Part shown: one piece after another, positions 1 through 7,671 of the stretch
How positions within the stretch are numbered: the stretch's first letter is position 1
Layout of the letters: every line of letters starts with the position of its first letter
Origin: an uncultured Veillonella sp.
GTDB lineage: Bacteria; Bacillota; Negativicutes; Veillonellales; Veillonellaceae
Length of the DNA: 20,049 nucleotides
Assembly (NCBI RefSeq): GCF_938010505.1
Contig: NZ_CALLVP010000010.1
Coordinates: forward strand, 1-20,049
Direction: 5' to 3'
The notes under the pieces: model-generated
What the model was told of the DNA's origin: nothing
Database searches by the model: none
Seen by the model: only the letters and a program-made list of their open reading frames with translations
Translations under genes and position numbers: made by a program

Positions 1-105
1 GAAATCGATAGAATTGGGTTTTTCCAGTTTCTATTGCAATTCATTATTGGCGGACTTGTTTGGGTGTTCGCTAATGCGTATGAAAAAGAAAAAGCCCGCT
101 ATTAG
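1..105 (+). CDS. Small membrane protein, C-terminal fragment
   Basis: The reading frame is open from the first base of the window to a TAG stop at 103-105, giving 34 residues with no start, so the gene begins outside the window. The visible part contains one hydrophobic segment (FFQFLLQFIIGGLVWVFA, residues about 7-24) followed by a charged tail rich in Lys and Glu. That is the look of a small single-pass or C-terminally anchored inner membrane protein. I do not recognise the family. It precedes the early phage operon in the same orientation and is separated from it by about 60 bases. It could be a short phage-encoded membrane protein or the end of a longer one. Confidence 0.5.
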   Translation, partial: EIDRIGFFQFLLQFIIGGLVWVFANAYEKEKARY

Positions 106-164
106 CCTTGGACAGCTAGCGAGCTAGGTAAAATAACCTAAATTAATTATAACACGGAGTAAAT
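106..164 (+). other. Leader between partial gene and first early gene, two small dyads
   Basis: This short gap holds CTAGC-GA-GCTAG (116-127) and TAGGT-6nt-ACCTA (125-140), two overlapping weak dyads, followed by an A+T-rich stretch with TATAAC at 148-153 and the GGAG of the next gene. A TTGGAC at 108-113 lies too far from TATAAC (34 bases) to make a normal promoter. I see no convincing promoter. The dyads could be an operator but could also be chance. Confidence 0.2.
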
Positions 165-461
165 ATGAAACGAATTGAAATTTTAGTAGATGAAACTAAT
201 CCAAATAAAAAGATGGGTCTCAGATATAACAAAGAGATTTTTGAAAATAATGAAGAAGTATTGGCAATATTACTTGGTTCAACAATTGGATTTATTAAAG
301 AAAATATATCAGACAATAACAAAGTTTTATATCTTCAAGTTTGCATCGGAACCATGCAAACATATCAAAAGCAAATTATCTTTGACGAACGTTATAAAGA
401 TATAGATTCTAACGATCCATTTTACGATATCATTCAAATTTTAAAAAGCAAGGAGAAATGA
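165..461 (+). CDS. Hypothetical early phage protein, 98 aa
   Basis: The start ATG follows CGGAGTAAAT, a reasonable ribosome binding site. The product is a small soluble protein with a balanced mix of charged and aliphatic residues, no membrane segment and a single Cys. It begins MKRIEILVDET and has a likely beta-alpha-beta character. I do not recognise a domain. Its stop lies two bases before the ATG that I choose for the next gene, so the two are probably co-translated. Its place at the head of the early block suggests an accessory early function, but nothing in the sequence says which. Confidence 0.6.
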   Translation: MKRIEILVDETNPNKKMGLRYNKEIFENNEEVLAILLGSTIGFIKENISDNNKVLYLQVCIGTMQTYQKQIIFDERYKDIDSNDPFYDIIQILKSKEK

Positions 462-463
462 TC

Positions 464-1042
464 ATGGAAAACAAAAACGTATTAACTATTAACTTTAATA
501 ATACAGAAGATTTGGCGCTTCAGATTGCGGAATGGAATTATATTCTTAATCATCAATGTTGCGGTAATTGCTCAGAAACTTCCGATACGTCTATTGTCGA
601 AGTGCAACCTGCTAACGGTAAGAGCCTTGAACTTGCTGAAGAGGCGCTCAATGCAGAATTTAAAAAGTGTGTTGAACGCGAGCAGTCTGACAAGAAGGAT
701 GTCAAAAAGGTTGCTAAAGAACAAACATCTGATGATATTCCAGTGCAGCCATTAGACGCAGAACCTGTTGAACCAAAAGAAGAGCGGACGCCACAACAGG
801 AAGAAATTGAGCCTAAAGATGCGCCTGCGCAGGAAGTTGAAAACACGTTAGATGTAACACCTGAACCTGTAGATAAAAAAGCCTTTTATAAGGAATTCCG
901 TGAATGGATGGGCGAAGATGGGGTAAAAGCAAAAAAAGCACTTGCAATTTTTAGCAAGCATGGTGTTACGCGTCCATCTAGTGACTCTTTGACAGATGAT
1001 CTTATCACCGATTTAAAATCCATCATGGCAGAGGAGGCTTAA
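464..1042 (+). CDS. Acidic low-complexity early protein, 192 aa
   Basis: Two ATGs compete at 458 and 464. AGGAG at 451-455 lies only two bases from the first but eight from the second, so I start at 464 (MENKNVLTINF). The N-terminal 45 residues look folded and carry a CCGNC cluster. Residues from about 50 to 135 are a disordered Glu/Pro/Lys/Gln-rich linker (many PVEPKEE-type runs). The last 55 residues (YKEFREWMGEDG, then FSKHGV and a helical tail) look like a small helical domain. Such head-linker-tail proteins occur in phage recombination operons, but I cannot name this family. It is followed after two bases by the next gene, which has a similar acidic linker. Confidence 0.6.
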   Translation: MENKNVLTINFNNTEDLALQIAEWNYILNHQCCGNCSETSDTSIVEVQPANGKSLELAEEALNAEFKKCVEREQSDKKDVKKVAKEQTSDDIPVQPLDAEPVEPKEERTPQQEEIEPKDAPAQEVENTLDVTPEPVDKKAFYKEFREWMGEDGVKAKKALAIFSKHGVTRPSSDSLTDDLITDLKSIMAEEA

Positions 1043-1044
1043 AT

Positions 1045-1413
1045 ATGTCTAAACAACAATTTAAAAGCCAAGCAGATATATGTAAGAAGTCGCTAGACAT
1101 GTTACGCAAAGCGATCGAGCTTGACCCTGGTAATGCTGAAGAATACCAAGCAGGTATAGCGTATACAGAAGGTGTCATGAAAGCATCTAATGCAATTGTA
1201 AAAGCCTTTGATGTTGTAGAGCCTCCTAAGTCAGCTGCTCCTAAAGGAAAAACGGAAGATGTGGCAAAGGAAGAAAAGCCAAAGCGTAGCCGTAAATCTA
1301 AAACAGCTAAAGAACCTGCGCCAGTTGAAAGTAAGCCGCCAACAGATGAAACGCAGCTGCATGAGCCTAGTGTAGAAGAAAACGCTGACCTCTTTGCTAT
1401 GTTTGGCGATTAA
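1045..1413 (+). CDS. Early phage protein with helical head and MFGD tail, 122 aa
   Basis: GAGGAGG sits just upstream of the ATG. Residues 1-60 are predicted helical (LDMLRKAIELDPGNAEEYQ resembles a helix-turn-helix hairpin of TPR style). Residues 65-110 form a Lys/Pro/Glu-rich disordered linker. The protein ends DLFAMFGD. The same final four residues end the RecT-like protein encoded at 5799-6506. A flexible linker capped by a short hydrophobic-acidic peptide is the arrangement used by SSB C-tails and clamp-binding proteins to recruit replication partners. That is an analogy, not a demonstrated function. I do not recognise the folded part. Confidence 0.6.
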   Translation: MSKQQFKSQADICKKSLDMLRKAIELDPGNAEEYQAGIAYTEGVMKASNAIVKAFDVVEPPKSAAPKGKTEDVAKEEKPKRSRKSKTAKEPAPVESKPPTDETQLHEPSVEENADLFAMFGD

Positions 1414-1427
1414 GGCGGTGGTGTTCT

Positions 1428-3077
1428 ATGGAATCTGTGTCAAGTTTATACATCCGTAAAATGTTCGATAGCATCATAATTGAAAAACATTATAATGCTG
1501 CTTGCACAACAATTCACCATTGTGACTGCAATCATACATTTGGTGGTACATGGAATCGCAAATATAGCATGGGTAGCGGATATTATACAGGTGCTAAATG
1601 CTATGTTTGTCCTAATTGTGGAACTCGCTCCGAACCATATGTACACAAAGTGATATTAACCTATGATGACGAGGAATTATTTCCTAAAGAAATGTTTTTT
1701 GAGGTCGTTAATTGCAAAGACTTTCTCGATCTTCGTATTAAATATAAAGGTATTCAGCTATTTTGGGATGGAACGTCTGAAGATGGCTCTTATAAAGAGG
1801 TTTTGCGTTTTGATTTCAAAGCCAGAAAAGCTTTTTATATCGATGAAGATAAGAGAAAACATGAACTCACAGTCGATTATATTCGTGAGTATGATAATCC
1901 GATTATGCCAATTTTAAAATACATAGGGAAATCATATGCAGTTCATGGTGTTAATAAAGAACATTTGGCCAAACTCTTTAAGAATCTTCGTCTAACATTT
2001 GAAAAGCGCTTAACAGAACAGTGTGGATATAAAGTAAAAGATATTTATATTCCGCATTCGATTAATGAATATGGCGGATACGGGTTTTCTATGCTGATTA
2101 ATATGATTTTAAAGCTAAGAGCCCCTGACATGCCTGCTGTGACTAAAATAATTAAAAGTAAAATTAAATGGAGTTCATGTTATTGGATTGGTTACGTAAG
2201 AGACCTTCCTTTTGATGAATCGATATTAACTATGACTAAAAAGGGGACCGGATTCTTAGAAGCATTGCGAATTTATCATCGAGCTCCTGATAGTAAATTA
2301 TTGCGTAGCATGATGGTTAATGACCATATGATTGTTAAGTTATCAGATATGCTAAATGTTTTTAAAGATGAAAATAATCGAAGGACAATATTGACTCTTA
2401 ATCGAGACAAAGGGTTCGATGATGTATCTGCGAAAATAATTAATGCAGCTCATTTAGATGAGAATATGGGTGTTAGGACTCAAAAAATCTTTAATATGTG
2501 GAGAGGTCTTTCCAAGCGATATGGAGAACGAAATTTATTGCGGTATTTGTTAAATGTCACTGCATCAGATATCAGGGATATTGTTAATATGTACAGTCAA
2601 ATAAATGGTAAGTATATAGCTCAAGTTTGGAATACTAATTGCAAGTTAAAAGACTTCCATGATGTGGTAGTTAATATTTACAACAAACAGGAGTACGGCG
2701 ACGTAATGCTTCCTGAAGTTCCACATCTACAGGCAGATGTAAATGGCATGCATTTCATGGTTCCGAAAACTGCAGCAGATTTAATGACTGCTGGCAAACG
2801 GTTAAAAAATTGCGTTGGATCATACCGAGATAGAGTCATGAAAGGGACTACCGCAATAGTATTAGTTACCGACAATGCTATGAAGCCAGTTGCGTGCCTA
2901 GAATTGGCCAATAAGGGTAAGAAGAAAGGCCGTCAAATGTTCGACTTAGTACAGGCGAAGCTCTTTGCTAATGAAAAACTAAAAAAGAACGCTCAGATTA
3001 ATTCGACGGTCATGCAATGGGCTAATCAACTGGAAATTGAACCTCATACTATTGATGTGGATGCCACTGTTGTATAG
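1428..3077 (+). CDS. PcfJ-like protein with N-terminal zinc-binding cysteines
   Basis: The 549-residue product matches the PcfJ-like family (named for a gene of the enterococcal plasmid pCF10; molecular function unknown, common in Firmicutes phages and plasmids). The C-terminal signature is visible: GKRLKNCVGSYRDRV around residues 455-470 with Cys462, a strand carrying VACLEL, then MFDLVQAKLFANEK. Near the N-terminus Cys32, Cys34, Cys58, Cys61 and Cys64 (HCDC and CYVCPNCG) probably bind zinc. The middle third is helical with no motif I recognise. The start ATG follows GGCGGTGGTG, a weak to fair ribosome binding site. It sits in the early operon, upstream of the ATPase and RecT genes, which suggests a nucleic-acid role, but this is inference from position and from the zinc ligands. 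Confidence 0.75.
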   Translation: MESVSSLYIRKMFDSIIIEKHYNAACTTIHHCDCNHTFGGTWNRKYSMGSGYYTGAKCYVCPNCGTRSEPYVHKVILTYDDEELFPKEMFFEVVNCKDFLDLRIKYKGIQLFWDGTSEDGSYKEVLRFDFKARKAFYIDEDKRKHELTVDYIREYDNPIMPILKYIGKSYAVHGVNKEHLAKLFKNLRLTFEKRLTEQCGYKVKDIYIPHSINEYGGYGFSMLINMILKLRAPDMPAVTKIIKSKIKWSSCYWIGYVRDLPFDESILTMTKKGTGFLEALRIYHRAPDSKLLRSMMVNDHMIVKLSDMLNVFKDENNRRTILTLNRDKGFDDVSAKIINAAHLDENMGVRTQKIFNMWRGLSKRYGERNLLRYLLNVTASDIRDIVNMYSQINGKYIAQVWNTNCKLKDFHDVVVNIYNKQEYGDVMLPEVPHLQADVNGMHFMVPKTAADLMTAGKRLKNCVGSYRDRVMKGTTAIVLVTDNAMKPVACLELANKGKKKGRQMFDLVQAKLFANEKLKKNAQINSTVMQWANQLEIEPHTIDVDATVV

Positions 3078-3086
3078 GAGAATGAT

Positions 3087-5018
3087 ATGAAACTCACAAA
3101 ATTAGAATTACTAAATTTTAAAGGGCTAAAGTCCTTTGCCATAAATATTAATGGCGATGTCGTAATCCGTGGCGATAATGCTACTGGTAAAACGACTGTA
3201 TTTGACTCTGTGTGTTGGTTACTATTCGGCAAAGATAGCCTAGATAGGGCTGATTTTGAAATCAAAACATTGGATGGGGGCGAACCTATCCATAAAGTCA
3301 ATCACGAAGTCACAGGCACTTTTACATTGGATGAAGGGGGCACAGTTGAACTCAAACGTGTGTATCGTGAAAAGTATTCATCCCCTCGTGGTGGCGATGT
3401 AACGCTCACAGGTCATACGACAGATTATTTCGTCGATGGTGTACCTAAGAAAGAAAAAGAATACAAAGAAATGGTTAGCTCACTTGTCGATGAAAGCATC
3501 TTCAAGTTAATTACCAATCCGTTGTACTTCAATGAGACGTATTCATGGCAAAACCGCCGTAAGTTATTACTTGAGATGTGTGGTGATATTTCAGATGAAG
3601 ATGTCATCGCAAGCCATGATGAATTAAAAGCTTTAACAGATATCTTATCTGGTCATAGTGTAGATGATCATCGGAAAGTGGTGGCAGCAAAGAAAACAGC
3701 TATTAATAAAGAACTGGATATGTTGCCAGTTCGTATAGATGAAGCCTTACGAGGTAAGCCTGAAGTTACTGCTAATCCAGAAGTGTTGCGACTTAACATT
3801 GATACCTTAAATGCAGATATCGAAAAGTTAGAAAACGACAAAGCCTTATTGCAGAATGGCCACTCTCTCGTTGATAAACGTGCTGAATTAAAAAATGTAC
3901 AACGTAAGATTATGGCTCGTAAAACAGAACTGCAGATGGAATATAAAAAACAATATTCCCTGAAGTCTAATGAATATGATGCTGTTGTAGCTGAAATCAA
4001 TAGTCTGACAGCTAGACTTGAGGATACAAAACGACGTATAGATGACTCAGCAGCGTCCATCAATCTTATTCAAGGTCTAATTGGAGAATTAACTATTCAA
4101 CGAAGTCAGATTAATGCAGAAACATTTGTGGCAGATGTTAATGATCATTGTCCAACATGTGGGCAAAAACTTCCTGAAGAGCAAATTCAAGATGCTCATG
4201 CTAAAGCAGAAGCGAATTATAATCTCAAGAAGTCTAAACGACTAGAAGAGATTGAACACTCTATCAAGCTAAAGGAACAGGATATTGAAGGCATCAAAAA
4301 ACGAGATACCTACTTGGAACCTGTTGAAACGATAGAAGCCCTCATTAAAGCGAAAGAAATTTTAAAAGAAACCATATCCGAAGAAATTGGTAAATTAACT
4401 GCACCAGCAATTAATGACGATTCTGAATATGCTGATTTAAAAGCAGAGGAGCTCATGCTACAAATGGCGATTGATGATGATAACTCTGATCACTCGGAAG
4501 AAATTGCTGAACTCGAGATTAAAATATCAGACAATAAAACCGAACGTATGAAGTTAGAACAAGAGCTCAATAAGCTTTCTGAAATTAAGCGTATTGAACT
4601 TCGTGTGTCAGAACTCGAGGCAAAGCAGGCTGAATTATCCGAAGAAAAAATGAAACTCGATGAGGCATCATATCTTATGGATGAGTTCGTAAAAGCCAAA
4701 GTTACCATGTTGGAAGAAAGCATTAACGCAAGGTTTAAATTGGCTCGTTTCAAAACGTTCAACGTTATGCTAAATGGCAATGTTGAAGAATGTTGTGAAA
4801 CCACTTACAAAGGCGTTCCATATCGTAGCATGAATAATGCTGCGAGAATTAATGTCGGATTAGACATTATCAATGCATTAACTAGCTATTTTAAAGTAAA
4901 CGCTCCGGTTTTTATCGATAATGCGGAGGCTGTAACAGACTTTATCCATGTTAATAGCCAAACAATTAAATTGATCGTTGATGAATCAGAACCACAACTG
5001 GTGGTTAAGGAGGTGTAG
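3087..5018 (+). CDS. SbcC/Rad50-like coiled-coil ATPase
   Basis: The 643-residue protein has the split ATPase layout of the SMC/Rad50/SbcC group. The Walker A motif GDNATGKT is at residues 29-36. Long charged coiled-coil arms run from about 220 to 330 and 370 to 550. They flank a zinc-hook-like CPTC at 355-358, and a C-terminal ATPase half carries a Walker B-like FIDNAE with Asp611 and Glu614. Rad50-type hooks join two molecules through zinc. The protein is much shorter than bacterial SbcC (about 1000 residues), and no SbcD/Mre11 nuclease is encoded beside it. It precedes the antirepressor and RecT genes by short gaps, so a role in processing DNA ends for RecT is plausible. ATGATATG preceded by TAGGAG supports the start. 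Confidence 0.8.
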   Translation: MKLTKLELLNFKGLKSFAININGDVVIRGDNATGKTTVFDSVCWLLFGKDSLDRADFEIKTLDGGEPIHKVNHEVTGTFTLDEGGTVELKRVYREKYSSPRGGDVTLTGHTTDYFVDGVPKKEKEYKEMVSSLVDESIFKLITNPLYFNETYSWQNRRKLLLEMCGDISDEDVIASHDELKALTDILSGHSVDDHRKVVAAKKTAINKELDMLPVRIDEALRGKPEVTANPEVLRLNIDTLNADIEKLENDKALLQNGHSLVDKRAELKNVQRKIMARKTELQMEYKKQYSLKSNEYDAVVAEINSLTARLEDTKRRIDDSAASINLIQGLIGELTIQRSQINAETFVADVNDHCPTCGQKLPEEQIQDAHAKAEANYNLKKSKRLEEIEHSIKLKEQDIEGIKKRDTYLEPVETIEALIKAKEILKETISEEIGKLTAPAINDDSEYADLKAEELMLQMAIDDDNSDHSEEIAELEIKISDNKTERMKLEQELNKLSEIKRIELRVSELEAKQAELSEEKMKLDEASYLMDEFVKAKVTMLEESINARFKLARFKTFNVMLNGNVEECCETTYKGVPYRSMNNAARINVGLDIINALTSYFKVNAPVFIDNAEAVTDFIHVNSQTIKLIVDESEPQLVVKEV

Positions 5019-5020
5019 TT

Positions 5021-5788
5021 ATGGAGGACTTGCAAGTTTTTAATAATATTTCTTTTGGGCAGGTTAGGGTCCAAGAGTTAGATAATGAATTGTGGTTTGT
5101 AGCAAAAGATGTATGCGAATGTTTAGGTCTTGGTGATACATCAAAAGCAGTAGGTCGTTTAGATGCAGATGAAAAGGGTACGAATTCAATTCCTACCCCT
5201 GGCGGACATCAAAATTTGTTAACTGTAAATGAATACGGACTTTATAGCTTGGTTCTTTCTAGTCGAAAACCCGAAGCTAAAGAATTTAAACGTTGGATTA
5301 CACATGATGTAATTCCTGCTATTAGAAAAACCGGTTCCTACTCTATAGCAATTCCTAAAACATTACCTGAAGCTCTTAGAGCCTATGCTAATGAGGTGGA
5401 ATCGCACAATGCTACCAAAGCTATTGTCGCTCAGCAAGAGCAGCAGATAGCAGAATTTAAACCGGTTAAGGATTACGTGGATAAAATCCTATCCAGTAAA
5501 TCATGCTTAACCATTACACAAATTGCTGCTGACTATGGCATGAGCGCTCAAGAATTAAATAAAATCTTACATGAAGCTGGTCTACAACGTAAGGTCGGTG
5601 ATCAATGGATTCTCTATAAGCAGCATATGTCAAAAGGCTTCACTAAATCCGAAACCTTTACATTCTGCAGAAGCGATGGTCGCTTAGACTCTAAAATCAC
5701 AACTAAATGGACTCAAAAGGGCCGTTTAGAAATTCATAACATTTTATCTAATTTAGATATCCACGCTGTATGCGAAAACGTGGCATAG
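5021..5788 (+). CDS. Phage antirepressor, Bro-N plus KilAC domains
   Basis: Residues 1-105 form a Bro-N domain (LWFVAKDVCECLGLGD, then VNEYGLYSLVLSSRKPEAK and FKRWITHDVIPAIRK, the usual Bro-N landmarks). A short helical linker with HNATKAIVAQQEQQIAE leads to a KilAC-type domain from about 145 to 250 (LTITQIAADYGMSAQELN, then WILYKQ and TKWTQKGRLEIH). Proteins of this architecture bind DNA or repressors and relieve lysogenic repression. AAGGAGGTG overlaps the end of the upstream ATPase gene and places the ATG at 5021. Its position inside the recombination operon, rather than beside a repressor, is unusual, since no CI-like gene is visible in the window. It may have been kept as an early regulatory protein. 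Confidence 0.88.
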   Translation: MEDLQVFNNISFGQVRVQELDNELWFVAKDVCECLGLGDTSKAVGRLDADEKGTNSIPTPGGHQNLLTVNEYGLYSLVLSSRKPEAKEFKRWITHDVIPAIRKTGSYSIAIPKTLPEALRAYANEVESHNATKAIVAQQEQQIAEFKPVKDYVDKILSSKSCLTITQIAADYGMSAQELNKILHEAGLQRKVGDQWILYKQHMSKGFTKSETFTFCRSDGRLDSKITTKWTQKGRLEIHNILSNLDIHAVCENVA

Positions 5789-5798
5789 GAGGTACATA

Positions 5799-6506
5799 AT
5801 GGCAAATGAAGTAGCTGTAAAGCAACATACAAATTTACCTGGCTTTCAATCTGCAGAAGGATTTGAACTATTACAACGACAAGCAAAGATGTTTACACAT
5901 TCCACATTGGTCCCTCAACAATTCCAGGGAGAGCAGAATATGGGGAATGCAATTATTGCATTAGAAATGGCAACTCGAATGAATGCTAGCCCCTTAATGG
6001 TAATGCAGAATTTATATATCGTATATGGAAATCCTGGCTGGTCTTCAAAGTTTTTAATTGCAACATTCAATCAATGTGGTCGATTTGAAGCTATTAAATA
6101 TAGACCTACTGGCGAAAAAGGAACAGACTCTCAAGGTATTATTGCTTATACTCGTGAAAAGGGTTCAGATGAAATTATCGCAGGTCCTGAAGTAACAATC
6201 GCACTAGCCAAACAGGAAGGTTGGTATGACAAGAAAGGCTCTAAATGGAAAACTATGCCGGATCAAATGTTACGTTACAGAGCTGCGGCATGGTTGATCA
6301 GAACTACAGCACCTGAAATTTCAATGGGGTTACAGACTGCAGATGAAATTATTGATGTTGAAGGAAAGGTCATCGATACGGCCGATATAGTCGCTGAAAC
6401 CATTAGTCAAAATGCTAATAGCGAAGTAATCGATATTGAGCCTGCACCTACCAGTGAGTTTGTTAATCCTGAAACTGGCGAAGTAGTCAATATGTTTGGT
6501 GATTAA
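5799..6506 (+). CDS. recT: RecT-family single-strand annealing protein
   Basis: The 235-residue product resembles the shorter RecT group found in Firmicutes phages. Landmarks are FELLQRQAKM, then an IALEMATRMNASPLMVMQNLYIV segment (written here as two parts: ALEMATRMNASPL and MVMQNLYIV), PGWSSKFLIA, EGWYDKKGSKWKTMP, and MLRYRAAAWLIRTTAPE. RecT proteins coat single-stranded DNA and anneal complementary strands, normally beside an exonuclease. No RecE/YqaJ or lambda-type exonuclease is encoded next to it; the neighbours are an antirepressor and a metallo-hydrolase. The acidic tail ends NMFGD, as does the 122-residue early protein at 1045-1413. The ribosome binding site is AGGAGG, eight bases before the ATG. 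Confidence 0.85.
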   Translation: MANEVAVKQHTNLPGFQSAEGFELLQRQAKMFTHSTLVPQQFQGEQNMGNAIIALEMATRMNASPLMVMQNLYIVYGNPGWSSKFLIATFNQCGRFEAIKYRPTGEKGTDSQGIIAYTREKGSDEIIAGPEVTIALAKQEGWYDKKGSKWKTMPDQMLRYRAAAWLIRTTAPEISMGLQTADEIIDVEGKVIDTADIVAETISQNANSEVIDIEPAPTSEFVNPETGEVVNMFGD

Positions 6507-6508
6507 TT

Positions 6509-7231
6509 GTGATTAGTATTCAAGCATTCGGTAGTAGCTCGAAAGGGAACTGCTACCGAATCAAAACCTCAACAAATGGCGATGAATTACTGCTTGATGC
6601 AGGGTTATCCTTCAAAGAAATTCAACGGTATTGTCGATTTAATTTTTTACATCTATGCGGCACGTTGCTCACACATCAACACGGCGACCATAGCAAGGCT
6701 GTAACTGATCTATTAAAGCTCGGACATCGTGTATACATGTTAAAAGACACTGCAGATGCGCTATATGTAACAGGGAACCATAAAGCTATATATATTACAC
6801 CTAAGGTTCAATTTACGATAGGCAATTTTAGTATTTTGCCTTTTGAATTAGAACATGACGTTCCTAATGTTGGGTTTTTAATTTCTGATGGCGAAGAAAA
6901 ACTCCTCTACATCACAGATACCTATTACTGCCGGTATACGTTTAAGAATATTGATCACATCATGGTTGAATGTAACCACTCCTATGAAATCCTACATCAA
7001 CATGTAGAAGCTGGTTATTTAGATGAAAAGCGAATGGAGCGGTTAATCCAATCTCATTTTTCACTAGAAAATGTAATTAAATTTCTCAAGTCTATGGACC
7101 TAACTAAGTGTCAAGATATACGCCTACTACATTTATCTGATAGCAACTCAGATTCAGAAACATTTAAGCGAGCTGTTCAAGCTGCTACTGGCAAGTTAGT
7201 AATCGTAGAACAGGGGAGGAGCCCTTTATGA
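6509..7231 (+). CDS. Metallo-beta-lactamase-fold hydrolase (possible nuclease)
   Basis: The start is GTG, two bases after the RecT stop, with GGTGAT just upstream. The 240-residue protein begins with the family strand ISIQAFGSSSKGNCY, carries Asp30 in LLLDAGLS, and has the metal-binding HxHxDH motif at His56, His58, Asp60 and His61 (LTHQHGDH). LLYITDTYY and MVECNHS provide the later Asp and His ligands, and LLHLSDSNSD is near the end. It is closest in style to the WalJ/YycJ-type MBL proteins, some of which are DNA exonucleases. Genes of this type commonly follow recT in Gram-positive phages. A role as the end-resecting partner of RecT is attractive but inferred. Confidence 0.85.
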   Translation: MISIQAFGSSSKGNCYRIKTSTNGDELLLDAGLSFKEIQRYCRFNFLHLCGTLLTHQHGDHSKAVTDLLKLGHRVYMLKDTADALYVTGNHKAIYITPKVQFTIGNFSILPFELEHDVPNVGFLISDGEEKLLYITDTYYCRYTFKNIDHIMVECNHSYEILHQHVEAGYLDEKRMERLIQSHFSLENVIKFLKSMDLTKCQDIRLLHLSDSNSDSETFKRAVQAATGKLVIVEQGRSPL

Positions 7232-7668
7232 TCATAAAATCAATTCAAATCAAAGATGGCGACATTAGTATTTCGTATCAAAAACCATCAGCAACAGGCT
7301 TCACAGATGTATTTACACTCAAGTCTAAGGATGACCCACGTCCTGAATTATTCAAAGTATTCAGTAATTTACAAGCTATCGTTAAGAAAAATTTTGAATT
7401 TTTAGATGAATTTCAAATTCCTTTTTTAGCGAACACATTTAAATTCAAATATGATGATAGTTATGACGCTAGGATTGATAAAGTCAGTGTAGAAGGAACT
7501 GTTGGTGACGAAAAAACACATAACACCTTTAAATTTAAGACTGATTGGCTAAATGTTGAGTATGAAGATGCTACATTTGCTATCTCAGTTCAAGACTTAA
7601 TCGATGAATGCGTAAGGTTTATTATGGGCCGTCGAGCCCAGGATAATTTATTTGTAGATGAGGAATGA
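7228..7668 (+). CDS. Conserved-looking phage protein of unknown function, 146 aa
   Basis: The ATG overlaps the upstream stop by four bases (ATGA) and is preceded by GGGGAGGAG, so the two genes are almost certainly translated together. The sequence alternates short beta-type stretches (KSIQIKDGDISISY, then FKFKYDDSYDARIDKVSVEG) with Asp/Lys-rich turns, ends in a helix with MGRRAQDN, and finishes NLFVDEE. It could be a small beta-rich DNA-binding or partner protein for the RecT block, but it shows no OB-fold signature I can defend. I do not recognise the family by name. Confidence 0.6.
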   Translation: MIIKSIQIKDGDISISYQKPSATGFTDVFTLKSKDDPRPELFKVFSNLQAIVKKNFEFLDEFQIPFLANTFKFKYDDSYDARIDKVSVEGTVGDEKTHNTFKFKTDWLNVEYEDATFAISVQDLIDECVRFIMGRRAQDNLFVDEE

Positions 7669-7671
7669 TGA

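Noticed and set aside
108..153. TTGGAC and TATAAC as an early promoter
   Set aside because: The two elements are 34 bases apart, about twice the normal spacing, and no better -35 lies at the right distance.
458..463. ATG at 458 as the start of the acidic 192-residue protein
   Set aside because: It lies only two bases from the AGGAG site; the ATG at 464 has proper spacing.
3668..4063. 131-residue open frame on the minus strand
   Set aside because: It is antisense to the coiled-coil part of the ATPase gene, with no ribosome binding site or recognisable domain.
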